Made by a program: the position numbers and the translations under genes | From: an uncultured Flavobacterium sp. | GTDB lineage: Bacteria > Bacteroidota > Bacteroidia > Flavobacteriales > Flavobacteriaceae | Length of the DNA stretch: 64,000 nt | Assembly (NCBI RefSeq): GCF_946478785.1 | Contig: NZ_CAMLDD010000016.1 | Span: forward strand, 1 to 64,000 | Direction of reading: 5' to 3' | In this document: piece after piece, positions 47,033 through 58,200 of the stretch | How positions within the stretch are numbered: the first letter of the stretch is position 1 | Layout: the number at the start of each line of letters is the position of its first letter | Notes under the pieces: model-generated | What the model was told of the DNA's origin: nothing | Databases searched by the model: none | The model's input: only the letters and a program-made list of their open reading frames with translations

Positions 47033-48601
47033 ATGAAAAAATTATTATATATATCGCTAACGACAGCTGCTATTTTTTTTAGCTCTTGTTCGAAAGAAGA
47101 CTTTGCAGATGCTTATCCTGACCCGTCTAAAGTTCCCACTACTACTATGCCTAGACAGTTTGCAGGATTCATGAAAATCAACTATGAGGATGCTATTCCA
47201 TCATATTGGAATTATTTTACAGTCCTAAGATCCACTTCACTAACATACACACAGGGTCATGGATATACAAATTCATCTGGTCGTTATGTTTCAGGGGCGG
47301 CATCAAGTGATAGATGGGGGAGATATTATAAATTTGTTGCCCAATATAGAGAGTTGGAAAGAGTAATGGCTTCTTTGTCTGCCTCAGAGCAAATTAGAAA
47401 CAGAATCTATATGCTTACGGCAACCGTTTATTTATACGATCACACACAAAAAATGATTGACAACTTTGGAGATATTCCTTTTTTTGAAGCGGGTAAAATT
47501 AGTTATACAAATGGTAATTATGCTGATGCTTTGGCTAAGTATGATAATCAAACAGAATTGTATATTACCATGTTGGATCAATTAAAAATTTTTTCTGCTG
47601 AATTGAACTCGATTACTGTACCAAATGATATTGTTAATGATTTCAAAAATCAAGACTTGATTAATAAAGGAAATATGACCACTTGGATCAACTATTGTAA
47701 TTCTTTGCGTTTGAGAATGTTGAACAGAGTTTCTGCAGTTCCTGCTTTATCGGCAAGAGCAAATACAGAAATGTCTGAAATCATTGCAGAAGGTAAAATT
47801 GTAGATGAAAATGCAGAAAATATTGCATTCAGAGTTTATTCACAAGACTCTGATTTAGATTCTGCTGGATTTATTGATGCTATGGAGACAGCTAACAATA
47901 ATCTTGCTCCGAAACCGATGATTGATCACATGAATATAAATAATGATCCTCGTAAACCTTGGTTGTTTGAACCAACACTAAGTACTCCTGGTGTTTATAC
48001 AGGACTTGACCCAATGTTGGCACCGGGAGATCAGGAGCAGTTAATAAACGATAGTGAAATTTCGACCTACAATCGTTCAGTAATCAGTAGAAACAAATGG
48101 TTACCAGGAACATTAATTAATGCTGCTGAAGTAAACCTGATTCTTGCCGAGTACTATTCAAGAAACGGTAGTGGCACTACAGCACAAACTTATTTTGAAA
48201 AAGCCATCAGACAATCTGTTGAGTATTATGTGAGATTGGGTGATAAAGCAGATGTTTTGGACTGGAAACCAACTGTAGAGCCAACAAATCTTGAAATTGA
48301 TACTTATATTGCTACGATCAACTTTGCGGGAGCAACAACACCTGCTGCACAATTAGAGTTGATTGCTTTTCAAAAGTACATTCATTACAATATGATGCAA
48401 GTTGACGAATCCTGGGCGGAACAAAGAAGATTAAAACTTCCCGCTTTACCATTCCGTGAGGATGAAACAAGCAGTATCAGAAAAACACCACCTACACGTT
48501 GGACATATCCAACTTCAGAGAGTGTTTATAATGCAGATAATTATAATGCTGTAAAAGCAAATGATAATTTAAGTACCAAAATATTCTGGGATGTAAAGTA
48601 A
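47033..48601 (+). CDS. SusD/RagB-like glycan-binding outer-membrane lipoprotein
   Basis: The frame extends upstream to 47003, but the ATG at 47033 begins a proper lipoprotein signal (MKKLLYISLTTAAIFFSSC), so I use it (522 residues). The mature protein is a helical SusD-like_2-type binder that caps the SusC pore. Marks are the short acidic stretch after the lipid cysteine, YDHTQKMIDNFGDIPFFEAG (about 145-165), EVNLILAEYYSRNG (TPR-like, about 365-378) and LIAFQKYIHYNMM. It recognises the sugar chain at the cell surface; the exact ligand is not readable, though context implies N-glycans. It is followed by a strong terminator at 48655-48700, so susCD forms the end of a unit. Confidence 0.93.
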   Translation: MKKLLYISLTTAAIFFSSCSKEDFADAYPDPSKVPTTTMPRQFAGFMKINYEDAIPSYWNYFTVLRSTSLTYTQGHGYTNSSGRYVSGAASSDRWGRYYKFVAQYRELERVMASLSASEQIRNRIYMLTATVYLYDHTQKMIDNFGDIPFFEAGKISYTNGNYADALAKYDNQTELYITMLDQLKIFSAELNSITVPNDIVNDFKNQDLINKGNMTTWINYCNSLRLRMLNRVSAVPALSARANTEMSEIIAEGKIVDENAENIAFRVYSQDSDLDSAGFIDAMETANNNLAPKPMIDHMNINNDPRKPWLFEPTLSTPGVYTGLDPMLAPGDQEQLINDSEISTYNRSVISRNKWLPGTLINAAEVNLILAEYYSRNGSGTTAQTYFEKAIRQSVEYYVRLGDKADVLDWKPTVEPTNLEIDTYIATINFAGATTPAAQLELIAFQKYIHYNMMQVDESWAEQRRLKLPALPFREDETSSIRKTPPTRWTYPTSESVYNADNYNAVKANDNLSTKIFWDVK

Positions 48602-48654
48602 AATCCCAATAAGTAACAAGTGCAATTAAGCAATTTGATTGCTAAGTTAAATTC

Positions 48655-48700
48655 AAACAGAGGTAAGATGTCATTCTTATCTCTGTTTTTAATTTTTTTT
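48655..48700 (+). terminator. Intrinsic terminator after susD
   Basis: AAACAGAG (48655-48662) pairs with CTCTGTTT (48681-48688), with an inner TAAGA/TCTTA stem, and a T-rich tract follows. It separates susCD from the PNGase gene. Confidence 0.8.
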
Positions 48701-48744
48701 TCAAATATATTTTTTTCAAAAATTAATAAATTATTTGTAAATAC

Positions 48745-50436
48745 ATGATAAAATTTTTTAATACCATATTGTTGCTGTTTTCTTTAGTACTCGTTGGTCA
48801 AACCAAATCAGAGGTGTACAAAATCAAGTATGATAAATTTGAAAACGGAAAAAAAACAGGCGATAATATCTCAATCTATGTATACAATCAAATGTTTTTT
48901 TTATCTAAACCAACGGATAAAATACAACAATACATCGATTTAAATAACAATTACAACGTTACCACTATTAAGGATGGAAATACTGTTTTCAAAAAAATAA
49001 TTCCATTTGACAGCTTGCCTAAACCTAAATTTGATAATGATACCCGAATAATACTGGGTTATAAGTGTAAGCATGCTATATTTTCGTATTTTTCTAATAC
49101 TATAGATGTTTGGTTTACCGAAGAAACAACTGTAAAAGGAACTCCAAATAATAATTATTTGCCAAATAAAAAAGCACTTGTTTTACAACTGGTTTTTAAT
49201 GGAAATTATGCTCTTATTGCCAGTGCTGTCACTAAAGAAAATAGATATATTCCTTCAGTGAATTATGATGATAAAACACAGGCAGTTACTGCATCTGAAT
49301 TCGAAGAAATTGCAATAAATTCAAGATATAAAGCCTTAAAAATTTTCGATAACGAAATTTTAAATTTTGATCCCAACCGTGTTGTCCCTAAAGAGGCGGA
49401 ACTTGAAACAGATAAAGTGTATCATTTTTCAAAAGGAAGTGTTGTATTGAAAAAAATAAAAATTACTCCGGAATTAAAAAAAAGCAGTGCCATTTTTGCA
49501 AAACTAACCTGTAAATCTAATGGGGATGCATATGACAGAACTGGTTCAGTATTCATTATTCCGGCAAGGAATGATGCAGGCATGACCACATTATTTGATG
49601 CTTATTTAAATGGTTTGGATAGATTACCAATTTATACAGATAATCAAAAAAATAAATATCAGGGTATTAAAAAAGAAAAAGGGTATTTGCCGGCAATCGA
49701 AATACTTAGGTTTTTTACGCCATTTGGTGTTAATTATTTTAATGATAAACGAAAAATAAACAATTATAACTGGGCAAATGAAGTCGTTTATAAAGAAGAC
49801 GTCAGCGCTCTTGTTCCTGTTGATGAAGATGAAATTTGGATTGGCGTTTTTATTGGCAATTATGATGCAGGCGGACATAAAATAAGTCTCGAACTGGATG
49901 CCTATCCATTAATGGACAATAAACAAGACAAACCAAATAAGAAAAAGTATATATCACCTTTATTCTCAACCGTGAATACGATGGAAATGTCTGGTCAAAA
50001 TTACGGAGGCCTTTTTGCTAATGATACTCTGAAAGTAGATTTTGAGATTAAGGAAGATATACAAAACTTGCAGCTTCTGTATACCACAACAGGTCATGGC
50101 GGCTGGGAAAATGGTGATGAGTTTGTACCAAGAATGAATAAAGTGTTTGTTGATGGTGAAGAGGTTTTTAAAATTATTCCCTGGCGAACTGATTGTGCAA
50201 CGTACCGATTATCTAATCCTGCTTCGGGTAATTTCCCAGATGGTTTATCGTCAAGTGATTTAAGTCGGTCAAATTGGTGCCCGGGTACATTAACCCCTCC
50301 CTATATAATTCCGTTGAATAAATTGCAAAAAGGCAATCATGTGATAGAAATAGTTATAGAGCAAGGTCCAAATGAAGGTCCCAGTACAAACCATTGGAAT
50401 GTTTCAGGAGTTCTGGTTGGTGAATGGAATGATTAA
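48745..50436 (+). CDS. PNGase F-type peptide:N-glycosidase with extra N-terminal domain (PNGF-II-like)
   Basis: This 563-residue secreted enzyme (signal MIKFFNTILLLFSLVLVGQ) cleaves the bond between asparagine and the first GlcNAc of N-glycans. The C-terminal 330 or so residues form the two PNGase F eight-stranded domains: CKSNGDAYDRTGSVFII with Asp264 at the place of PNGase F Asp60, GVFIGNYDAGGHKI, HGGWENGDEFVPRMNKVFV, WRTDC and NWCPGTLTPPYIIPL. The N-terminal 220 or so residues (GLPGLI-like, for example RIILGYKCKHAIF) are absent from classical PNGase F. They match in size the extra N-terminal domain of the type II enzyme from Elizabethkingia, which also handles core alpha-1,3-fucosylated glycans. 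It begins an operon with a mutarotase and an M28 peptidase. Confidence 0.9.
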   Translation: MIKFFNTILLLFSLVLVGQTKSEVYKIKYDKFENGKKTGDNISIYVYNQMFFLSKPTDKIQQYIDLNNNYNVTTIKDGNTVFKKIIPFDSLPKPKFDNDTRIILGYKCKHAIFSYFSNTIDVWFTEETTVKGTPNNNYLPNKKALVLQLVFNGNYALIASAVTKENRYIPSVNYDDKTQAVTASEFEEIAINSRYKALKIFDNEILNFDPNRVVPKEAELETDKVYHFSKGSVVLKKIKITPELKKSSAIFAKLTCKSNGDAYDRTGSVFIIPARNDAGMTTLFDAYLNGLDRLPIYTDNQKNKYQGIKKEKGYLPAIEILRFFTPFGVNYFNDKRKINNYNWANEVVYKEDVSALVPVDEDEIWIGVFIGNYDAGGHKISLELDAYPLMDNKQDKPNKKKYISPLFSTVNTMEMSGQNYGGLFANDTLKVDFEIKEDIQNLQLLYTTTGHGGWENGDEFVPRMNKVFVDGEEVFKIIPWRTDCATYRLSNPASGNFPDGLSSSDLSRSNWCPGTLTPPYIIPLNKLQKGNHVIEIVIEQGPNEGPSTNHWNVSGVLVGEWND

Positions 50437-50518
50437 TTGTTAAAAGCTGGTTTTCGATTATTTCAAGCTAGTTTGCAGCTTATTAATCTTAAAAGAATGA
50501 AACATTAAACAAAATAAA

Positions 50519-50854
50519 ATGATGCAAAAACACTGTCTTACTTTAGATTTAAAAAATGATCCAAATTTAATTGACGAATATAAAAGACTACATCAGTGCG
50601 TTTGGCCGGAAATAACACAAAGCATTAAAGATGCAGGGATCAGTAATCTTGAAATTTATAATGTTGGAGATCGTTTGTTTATGATTATAGAAGCAGATTC
50701 TGATTTTTCTTTTGAAAAAAAATCAGCATTAGATGCTGCAAATTCAAAAGTTCAGGAATGGGAAACGTTGATGTGGAAATTTCAAAAAGCATTACCAGAT
50801 TCAAAACCGGGAGAAAAATGGATAGTAATGGATAAAATTTTTGAACTTAAGTAA
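50519..50854 (+). CDS. L-rhamnose mutarotase-family protein (RhaM-like), probably acting on L-fucose
   Basis: This 111-residue cytosolic protein matches the RhaM/DUF718 mutarotase family in length and pattern: LTLDLKNDPNLIDEYKRLH, VWPEITQSIKDAGISNLEIY, LFMIIEAD, WETLMWKFQ and WIVMDKIFEL. These enzymes interconvert alpha and beta forms of 6-deoxyhexoses. No rhamnosidase or rhamnose pathway genes are present, while two fucosidases are, so L-fucose is the likelier substrate; that is inferred. It starts at tandem ATG codons (50519), 82 bases after the PNGase gene and 24 bases before the M28 gene. Confidence 0.88.
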   Translation: MMQKHCLTLDLKNDPNLIDEYKRLHQCVWPEITQSIKDAGISNLEIYNVGDRLFMIIEADSDFSFEKKSALDAANSKVQEWETLMWKFQKALPDSKPGEKWIVMDKIFELK

Positions 50855-50878
50855 TTTTGAATTTTATATAGAAAAGAA

Positions 50879-51862
50879 ATGATGTGGTTATTAAAAAAAT
50901 TAAAACTTAAAGTCTTTTTCATTAGTGCAATGTTTTTTAATATCATTGTTTATGCTCAGGATGATATTAATGCCAACACATTTTACAAACATGATAAATA
51001 TCTTTCTTCTGATAAGATGGAAGGTCGTTTTCCGGGAACAAAAGGCAATAATGACGCGGCATCTTACATTAAAAGATATTTTAAAAAATACGGTCTGAAG
51101 GAATTCAACAGAAATTACTATCAATCTTTTAAAATATTTGTAAAAGAAGGAATAAATAAAGCGAAATCGGATACCGTTACAACACAAAATGTTGTGGGAT
51201 ATATAGAAGGGTCTGATGAAAAACTTAAAAATGAATTTATAGTAATAGGAGCTCATTATGATCATTGGGGATGGGGAGGAAAAGGTTCCGGCAGTAAGAA
51301 AAAGGAAGTTATGGCAATTCATAACGGAGCAGATGACAATGCCTCCGGAGTTTCGGCCTTGTTGTGCATATTGCAGGAAGTATCAAAAGCTAAAGTCAAA
51401 CCAAAAAGAAGTATCATTTTTATTTCTTTTAGCGGAGAAGAGGAAGGATTATTAGGCTCTAAATATTTTGTATCACATTTACCGGTTAAAAAAGAGGCTG
51501 TAAAAGTAATGTTGAATATGGATATGGTTGGTAGATTAAATGAAGAGAAGCAAATTTATATGGGAGGCGCCGGAACTTTCCCAAATGGAGTTGAACTGAT
51601 GAAGAAATTAGGCGAAAGCAGTACCCTTAATCCTGTGATACACGCCGGCGAAGTTGGAGGTTCTGATCATGTTTCATTTTATAAAGCTGGTATATCTGCT
51701 GTGGGATTTCATACCGGAGGCCACCCGCAATATCATACACCCGAAGATGATATAGATTTAATAAATATCCACGGAGGCGCTTTGGTGTCTCAGTATATTT
51801 ACAATGCTTTAGTGGCAATTGCAAATGATCCGCAGCAACTGTATTTTATTAATCAGGATTAA
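50879..51862 (+). CDS. M28-family zinc metallopeptidase, secreted
   Basis: This 327-residue peptidase has a Sec signal (MMWLLKKLKLKVFFISAMF, then IIVYAQ) and the M28 dizinc motifs: GAHYDHWG (His ligand), HNGADDNASGVSALL (bridging Asp), ISFSGEEEGLLGSKYF (catalytic Glu plus ligand), NMDMVGRL (Asp ligand) and HTPEDDID (final His). It is an exo-aminopeptidase by family, acting in the periplasm or on the surface. Co-transcribed with a PNGase, it could digest the peptides released from deglycosylated protein, or the glycopeptides on which the asparaginase acts. It ends at a terminator (51920-51950). Confidence 0.92.
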   Translation: MMWLLKKLKLKVFFISAMFFNIIVYAQDDINANTFYKHDKYLSSDKMEGRFPGTKGNNDAASYIKRYFKKYGLKEFNRNYYQSFKIFVKEGINKAKSDTVTTQNVVGYIEGSDEKLKNEFIVIGAHYDHWGWGGKGSGSKKKEVMAIHNGADDNASGVSALLCILQEVSKAKVKPKRSIIFISFSGEEEGLLGSKYFVSHLPVKKEAVKVMLNMDMVGRLNEEKQIYMGGAGTFPNGVELMKKLGESSTLNPVIHAGEVGGSDHVSFYKAGISAVGFHTGGHPQYHTPEDDIDLINIHGGALVSQYIYNALVAIANDPQQLYFINQD

Positions 51863-51919
51863 TTAATAAGTTGCATCAATTTATATTTTTAAAGCTCGAA
51901 TTTGTTATTTTAAGACCGC

Positions 51920-51950
51920 AATAACCACTCAAACAAGTGGTTATTTTTGT
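51920..51950 (+). terminator. Intrinsic terminator after the M28 gene
   Basis: AATAACCACT (51920-51929) pairs with AGTGGTTATT (51936-51945) around CAAACA and is followed by TTTGTTTT. It closes the PNGase operon. The rest of the 51863-52244 gap holds no gene, only the promoter region of the next gene. Confidence 0.85.
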
Positions 51951-52182
51951 TTTATATCAGGGACCAAATCTTAAAATGAATTAATACCATTGGATCAACT
52001 GGATCAAGGATGAATTCCAAACCTGGAGGTAGTAAGATTTAAGATATTCCGGTTAGGATTAATCCAAAATTTTTGCAACTATCAACTCGCCCACTACTTT
52101 GAATATTTTATGAGTATAAATCTCCTATTTCAAAATAAAAACATTTTTTGAAAACTTAACATTTAAAATACAATAATTTTCT

Positions 52183-52190
52183 TACTTTTG
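52183..52190 (+). promoter_or_regulatory. Candidate -7 promoter element for the leucine-rich surface protein
   Basis: TACTTTTG matches TAnnTTTG and lies 55 bases before the start codon. A clear TTG at the usual -33 spacing is not seen, so support is partial. Confidence 0.35.
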
Positions 52191-52244
52191 TGTTGATTTT
52201 TAAGACTAATTTGAGGTAATTAACTGATTATTAAATTATTACAC

Positions 52245-55200
52245 ATGAATAGAAAACTACTTATGGGATTGTTATGGCTTTTTAGCAGTCTCGCATTATT
52301 TGCTAAAACAAACAATTTTAATATTCCTGTACCAGACTCTGAATATCAGGCATTGGTTGATTTGTATAAAGCCACTGGAGAATCTAACTGGAATAATAAG
52401 TGGAACACCAAAGAAAATAATCTTCATGAGGTGGCCTGGTATGGTGTAACTGTTGAAAACGGACACGTTACAGGTATAAATCTTAATAACACAACGGGTA
52501 TTTCCGGATCAGTTCCTGCTTCTTTTGGAAACTTGAAATATCTCAAAACTCTTTCGATCTATGGTGGAAGTTATGCAAAAGATTTAAGTACGACTGATTT
52601 AAGTGTTTTTTCAGGATTAGAAGAACTTGAATCCCTTGATTTAAGATATTGTAAATTAAAAGGCAATATTCCTGCATCATGGAATAAACTTAAAAAACTC
52701 AAAACACTTTATTTAGCTAATAATTCAATTACAGGGCTGCCCGCAGAATTTGGCGAACTCGAAAGCTTAGTTACTGTTGATTTATCTGAAAATCAAATAG
52801 CAGTTCTTATTAAAGAATTAGAAAATTTAAAGTCTCTGACAACTTTAAATTTAACCAATAATAAGATTTCAAACATTGTAGGTTTATTGCCGGCTTCGGT
52901 CAGTCTTAGTCTGCATTATCAGTCAGCCAGTATTGAAAATCTAACCTACAAAGGAACCGATTTAAAAATTGAAAACCTGCCAAATATTGTCTCTTACAAC
53001 AGAACCAAAAATGATTTCTCTGCCAAAAGACAATTTGCCGTTTATGTTCGCGGAAGTGAGGTAGGCGTAAATGTAACAATGGCTGCTGACGGCAGTCTGA
53101 CAATCCCTGCAGCTTACTTAGCAACTTTAAAAAATGGCGATGAAGTATATCTGTACCAGCAGTATGATTCAGGAACAGGAAGTGTTTCGTATTACAGCCG
53201 TGTTTATTTTACAAATGTAAAAGTAAGTCAGCCTGCTGTTTCTAATATTGAATATCAGGCTCTTGTAGATTTTTATAATGCAATGGGCGGAAGCAGCTGG
53301 AATAATAAATGGGATATTAACGAAAACAACCTTAATGAAGGAGCATGGACAGGACTAAGTATTGAAAACGGACATGTTACCGGATTAAACCTAAATAATA
53401 CAAGCAACGTTTCAGGTTCAATTCCGGCTTCATTTGGTAATTTAAAATACTTAAAAAATCTTTCGCTTTATGCAGGAAGTTATTCTAAAAATCTAACGAC
53501 AACAGACTTAAATGTTTTATCAGAATTACAGTCTCTGGAAACGCTGGATATGAGATATTGCAGAATCGAAAGTGCTATTCCGTCTTCGTGGAGTAAATTG
53601 AAAAAGCTAAAAACAATCAGTTTTAACAATAATTCAATTAAAGGATTACCGGAAGAATTAGGTGAAATGGAAAGTCTGGTTACTTTAGAATTCCCTAATA
53701 ACCAAATCAAATTAATTCCCGCATCTATTGGTAATCTTGAGAATCTGGTTACGCTGAATTTATCAGACAATCAGATTGAAGTTATGATAAAGGAATTAGA
53801 AAATATTACAACGTTAAAGACTTTAAACCTTTCAAACAACTATATATCAAATGTTGCTGCGTTGCTAAGCAGTTCTGTTAATTTGCAGCTTCATTATCAA
53901 AGCATAAATGTTGATGGCCTTGTTTATACAGGTTCTGATTTAAAGGTCGAAAACTTGCCTAATACAGTTCATTATAACAGAACAAAGAATGATTTTTCGG
54001 CAAGAAGACAGTTTGGAGTCTATGTGGGAGGAAACCAGATAGGCAATAATGTAACGGCAGATGCAGATGGAAGCGTAGTGGTTCCGGCTTCTTATCTGGC
54101 TTCATTAAAAACCGGCGATCAGTTCTATTTATATCAGCAATACGATTCATCCACAGGAAGTGTGTCCTATTATTCAAGAGTTAATTTTGTAAATGTAAAA
54201 GTTGACCAGCCTCAAATTCCTGATTTAGAATATCAGGCATTGGTAGCTATTTACAATGCAATGGGTGGAGCAAACTGGAATAATAAATGGAATATTGCCG
54301 AAAATAATCTGCATGAAGGTGCATGGTACGGGGTCAGTATCGAAAATGGCCATATCACAGGTCTTAACTTTAATAATATTTCTAATGTTTCAGGAGCAAT
54401 TCCGGCTTCGATCTCAAATTTAAAATATCTTAAAAATCTTTCTCTTTACGGCGGAAGCTACAGCAAAAATTTAAGTACCACCGATTTAAATGTTATTGCC
54501 GAATTAGAGGCTTTAGAATCGCTGGATTTGAGATATACTAAAATTAAAGGTGATATCCCGGCATCCTGGAGCAAACTAAAAAAGTTAAAAACAGCTTATT
54601 TGGGGTACAATACTCTTACTGCCTTACCGGAAGACATTGGAGCAATGGAAAGCCTGGTTACGCTTGAAATTCCTAACAACCAAATAAAAGCCATTCCGGT
54701 ATCCATAGGTAATCTTACCAATTTAGTTACAATAAATTTATCCGATAATAAAGTTGAGGTTCTGGTAAAAGAACTGGAAAATATTACAACTTTAAAAACG
54801 CTAAACCTTTCAAGCAACAGCGTTTCAAATATCGCCGGATTGCTTGACAGCGGGGTTAACCTGGCTTTGCATTATCAAGCCATAAATGTTGAAGGACTTG
54901 TTTATACCGGTTCTGATGTTAAAATTGAAACACTCCCTAATACCGTTTATTACAACAGAACAAAGAATGATTTGTCGGCCAGAAGACAATTTGGAGTTTA
55001 CGTGGGAGGAAATCAAATAGGAAGTAATATAACCGCAGCTGCAGATGGCAGTATTACTATTCCTGCTTCTTCTTTGGCTTCAATAAAAACTGGAGATCAG
55101 TTTTACTTATATCAGCAGTATGACTCAGCAACAGGAAGTGTTTCGTATTATTCTACAGTTAATTTTGTGAATGTAAAAGTAGATCAGCCAAAAATACCAG

Positions 55201-58200
55201 ATGAAGAATATCAGGCATTAGTTGATTTTTATACGGTGATGAACGGGACGAACTGGACCAATAAATGGGATGTTGCCACAAATAATTTGCATGAAGGAGC
55301 ATGGTATGGTGTAAGTATCGAAAACGGACATATTACAGGTCTTAATCTTAATAACAATAGTTCTGTTAACGGCGCTGTGCCAGCATCCATAAAAGATTTA
55401 AAATATCTTAAAACACTGTCTCTTTATGGCGGAAGCTACAGTAAAAATTTAAGCACAACCGATTTAAGCGTTTTGTCAGAACTCGAATCTTTAGAGTATT
55501 TAGATTTAAGATACACGAAGATTAAAGGTGATCTTCCGGCAACATGGAACAAACTTAAAAAATTAAATTCATTGTATTTAAATAACAATGCCCTTACTGC
55601 TTTACCTGAAGATTTTGGCGGAATGGAAAGTTTAGTAACGGTTAATTTATCTTCTAACCAAATAAAAGCAATTCCGGTTTCAACGGGAAATCTTGACAAA
55701 CTAGTTACTTTAAATCTTGCTTCTAACCAAATAGAAGTTCTTATTAAGGATTTAGAAAAAAATACCGCATTAAAGACATTAGATCTTTCAGGTAATAAAG
55801 TTGCTGCTATCGAGGGATTATTATCGAGTCAGGTAAATTTAGAATTGAACTCACAGACCTTAAGTATTCCAAATTTTTTATATGAAGGAAATGATGTAAA
55901 AGTAAGCAATCTGCCAAATGTTGTACTTTATAATAAAGCAACGAATGATTTCTCTGCACAAAGGCCGTTTAGATTGTATGTAAAAGGAACTCAGACAGGA
56001 AACAATTTAAGGGTTGCGGGAGATGGAACATTAACTATTCCTGCAGATTATCTTGCGACTTTAAAAACAGGAGATGAACTTTATTTATATCAGGAATACG
56101 AAGGCGGTGCAGCTACTTCCTATTATTCCACAATTTATTTTACCAATGTAAAAGTAGATCAGCCAAAAATACCAGATGCAGAATATCAGGCCTTAGTTGA
56201 TTTTCATAACGCAATGAATGGTTTAAACTGGAACAATAAATGGGTAACTGCAGAGAACAATCTGCATGAAGGCGCATGGTACGGAGTAAGCATTCAAAAC
56301 GGACATATTACAGGATTAAACCTGAATAATAATTCTAATGTTTCAGGAACAATTCCGGCATCTTTTGCCAACTTAAAATACTTAAAAAATCTTTCTCTAT
56401 ATGGAGGAAGTTACTCAAAGAATTTAAGCACGACCGATCTGGGAATTATTTCCGGTTTAGAATCACTGGAATCCCTGGACTTAAGATATACAAAACTAAA
56501 AGGCATTGTACCTTCTTCATGGAGTAAATTACAGGCTTTAAAAACGTTGTATTTAAGTTATAACACGATAGAAGATATAGACGAAGCTTTAGCCTATTTA
56601 CCGCTTTTAAAGACGGTTGATTTTTCTAACCAGACCATTACAATTCCAACAATTGAGGTGGGAGCAAACGAATTGGTTATAAACCTTCCTACTTTATCAA
56701 CATTCTTATTTAATGCAAATGGCGGAGTTATTAATAACAAAAACCATTTTACGCTTTTTGTTAATGGGGTAAACAAAGCTTCAAATTATTCGACTAATGA
56801 AGGGAAACTAATTTTTAAGGATATTGCATTACTGGGAATAAAACTAAGCGATAAAATCAGAATTGTCCAAAATGACGGAACCGCACAGGGAACAGCAATC
56901 AATTACACACAAGTAATTTTTGGCAAACCACTGGCAGATGAAGAGTTTGAAATTCTGAAGAAATTCTACGCCAGTACAAACGGAGAACAATGGACTCAAA
57001 AATGGGATGTCTCACAAAACAAACTTCATGAAGTAAGCTGGTACGGAGTAGGAACAAAAGATGGCCACGTAGTTTCACTGAGTTTATCGGGAAATAACCT
57101 GTCAGGAACCCTTCCGGCAGAATTGTCTGATTTGGCTTATCTGGAGACTATCAATTTACAATCTAATGCAATTGAAGGAGCAATTCCATCCAATTTAGGA
57201 AATCTTTCAAATTTAAAAGCGCTTAATTTACAATCAAATAAGTTACAAGGCACATTGCCGGTTCTATCCGGTATTTCCTCACTGAAAAAAGTATCGTATT
57301 CAGGTAATTTGTTTAAAGGAACAATTCCTGGACATTTAAATGATTTTGAGAATATTGAACAGCTTGATCTCTCTAATAATGGTTTCGATTCGTTAGAAAA
57401 ACCATTTACATACGATTCAGGCAGTGTATACATAAACCTACGTGGACAGGTAATTGTAAAAGATGAATTTCTGTATCTAAAAGGCGATGAAATAATTGTT
57501 GATCTGCCGTCTATCAATACATATAACGAAACGCAGCAGGACTATAGCGGACAATATCAGTTTGAATTGCAGGCTAACAATTTCAAAATTTCTGAAGCTA
57601 CAGCTGTAGACCATACCATTACATTTCCAAATATTTCTGTAGCAAGTATTCCGGCAGGCGCTAAAATTGCCATCTGGCAGAAAAACGGAACTTCGCAGGG
57701 AACTTACTTACAATTTAAAGGCATCGCAGATGGATCTGAAACGCCATTAATTGCGGCAGAATATGATGCTTTGGTCGCTTTCTTTCAAAGTGCCGGAGGT
57801 TCGGGCTGGAAAGAAACATGGGATGTATCTTCAAATAATCTTCATGAGAAGAAATGGAAAGGTGTAACCACAAATGACGGTCATGTTGTTTCAATAAATC
57901 TTATCGATAATAATCTAACCGGAAACATTAGTGCGGAATTAGGAAAGTTTACCGAATTGCAAAACCTGAATTTAGCCAAGAATAAATTATCAGGATCGAT
58001 TCCGGAAAGTGTATCAAAAGTAACAAAACTGAAAACGGTTGATCTTTCAGAAAATGAACTGACAGGTATTGATGCGGCTTTTTCAGCAACTGTAAGTTTT
58101 AAAATTGACCGTCAGAAAATTAATCTTGGCGAACTGCCATTAACATTGAATGCGGTTTTAAAAGACCAAAAAATCAATCATTACGATCATGTTAATTCCT

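Noticed and set aside
52331..58200. Diversity-generating or phase-variable repeat locus
   Set aside because: The repeats are long, in frame and protein-structural. No reverse transcriptase, invertase or template repeat is visible.
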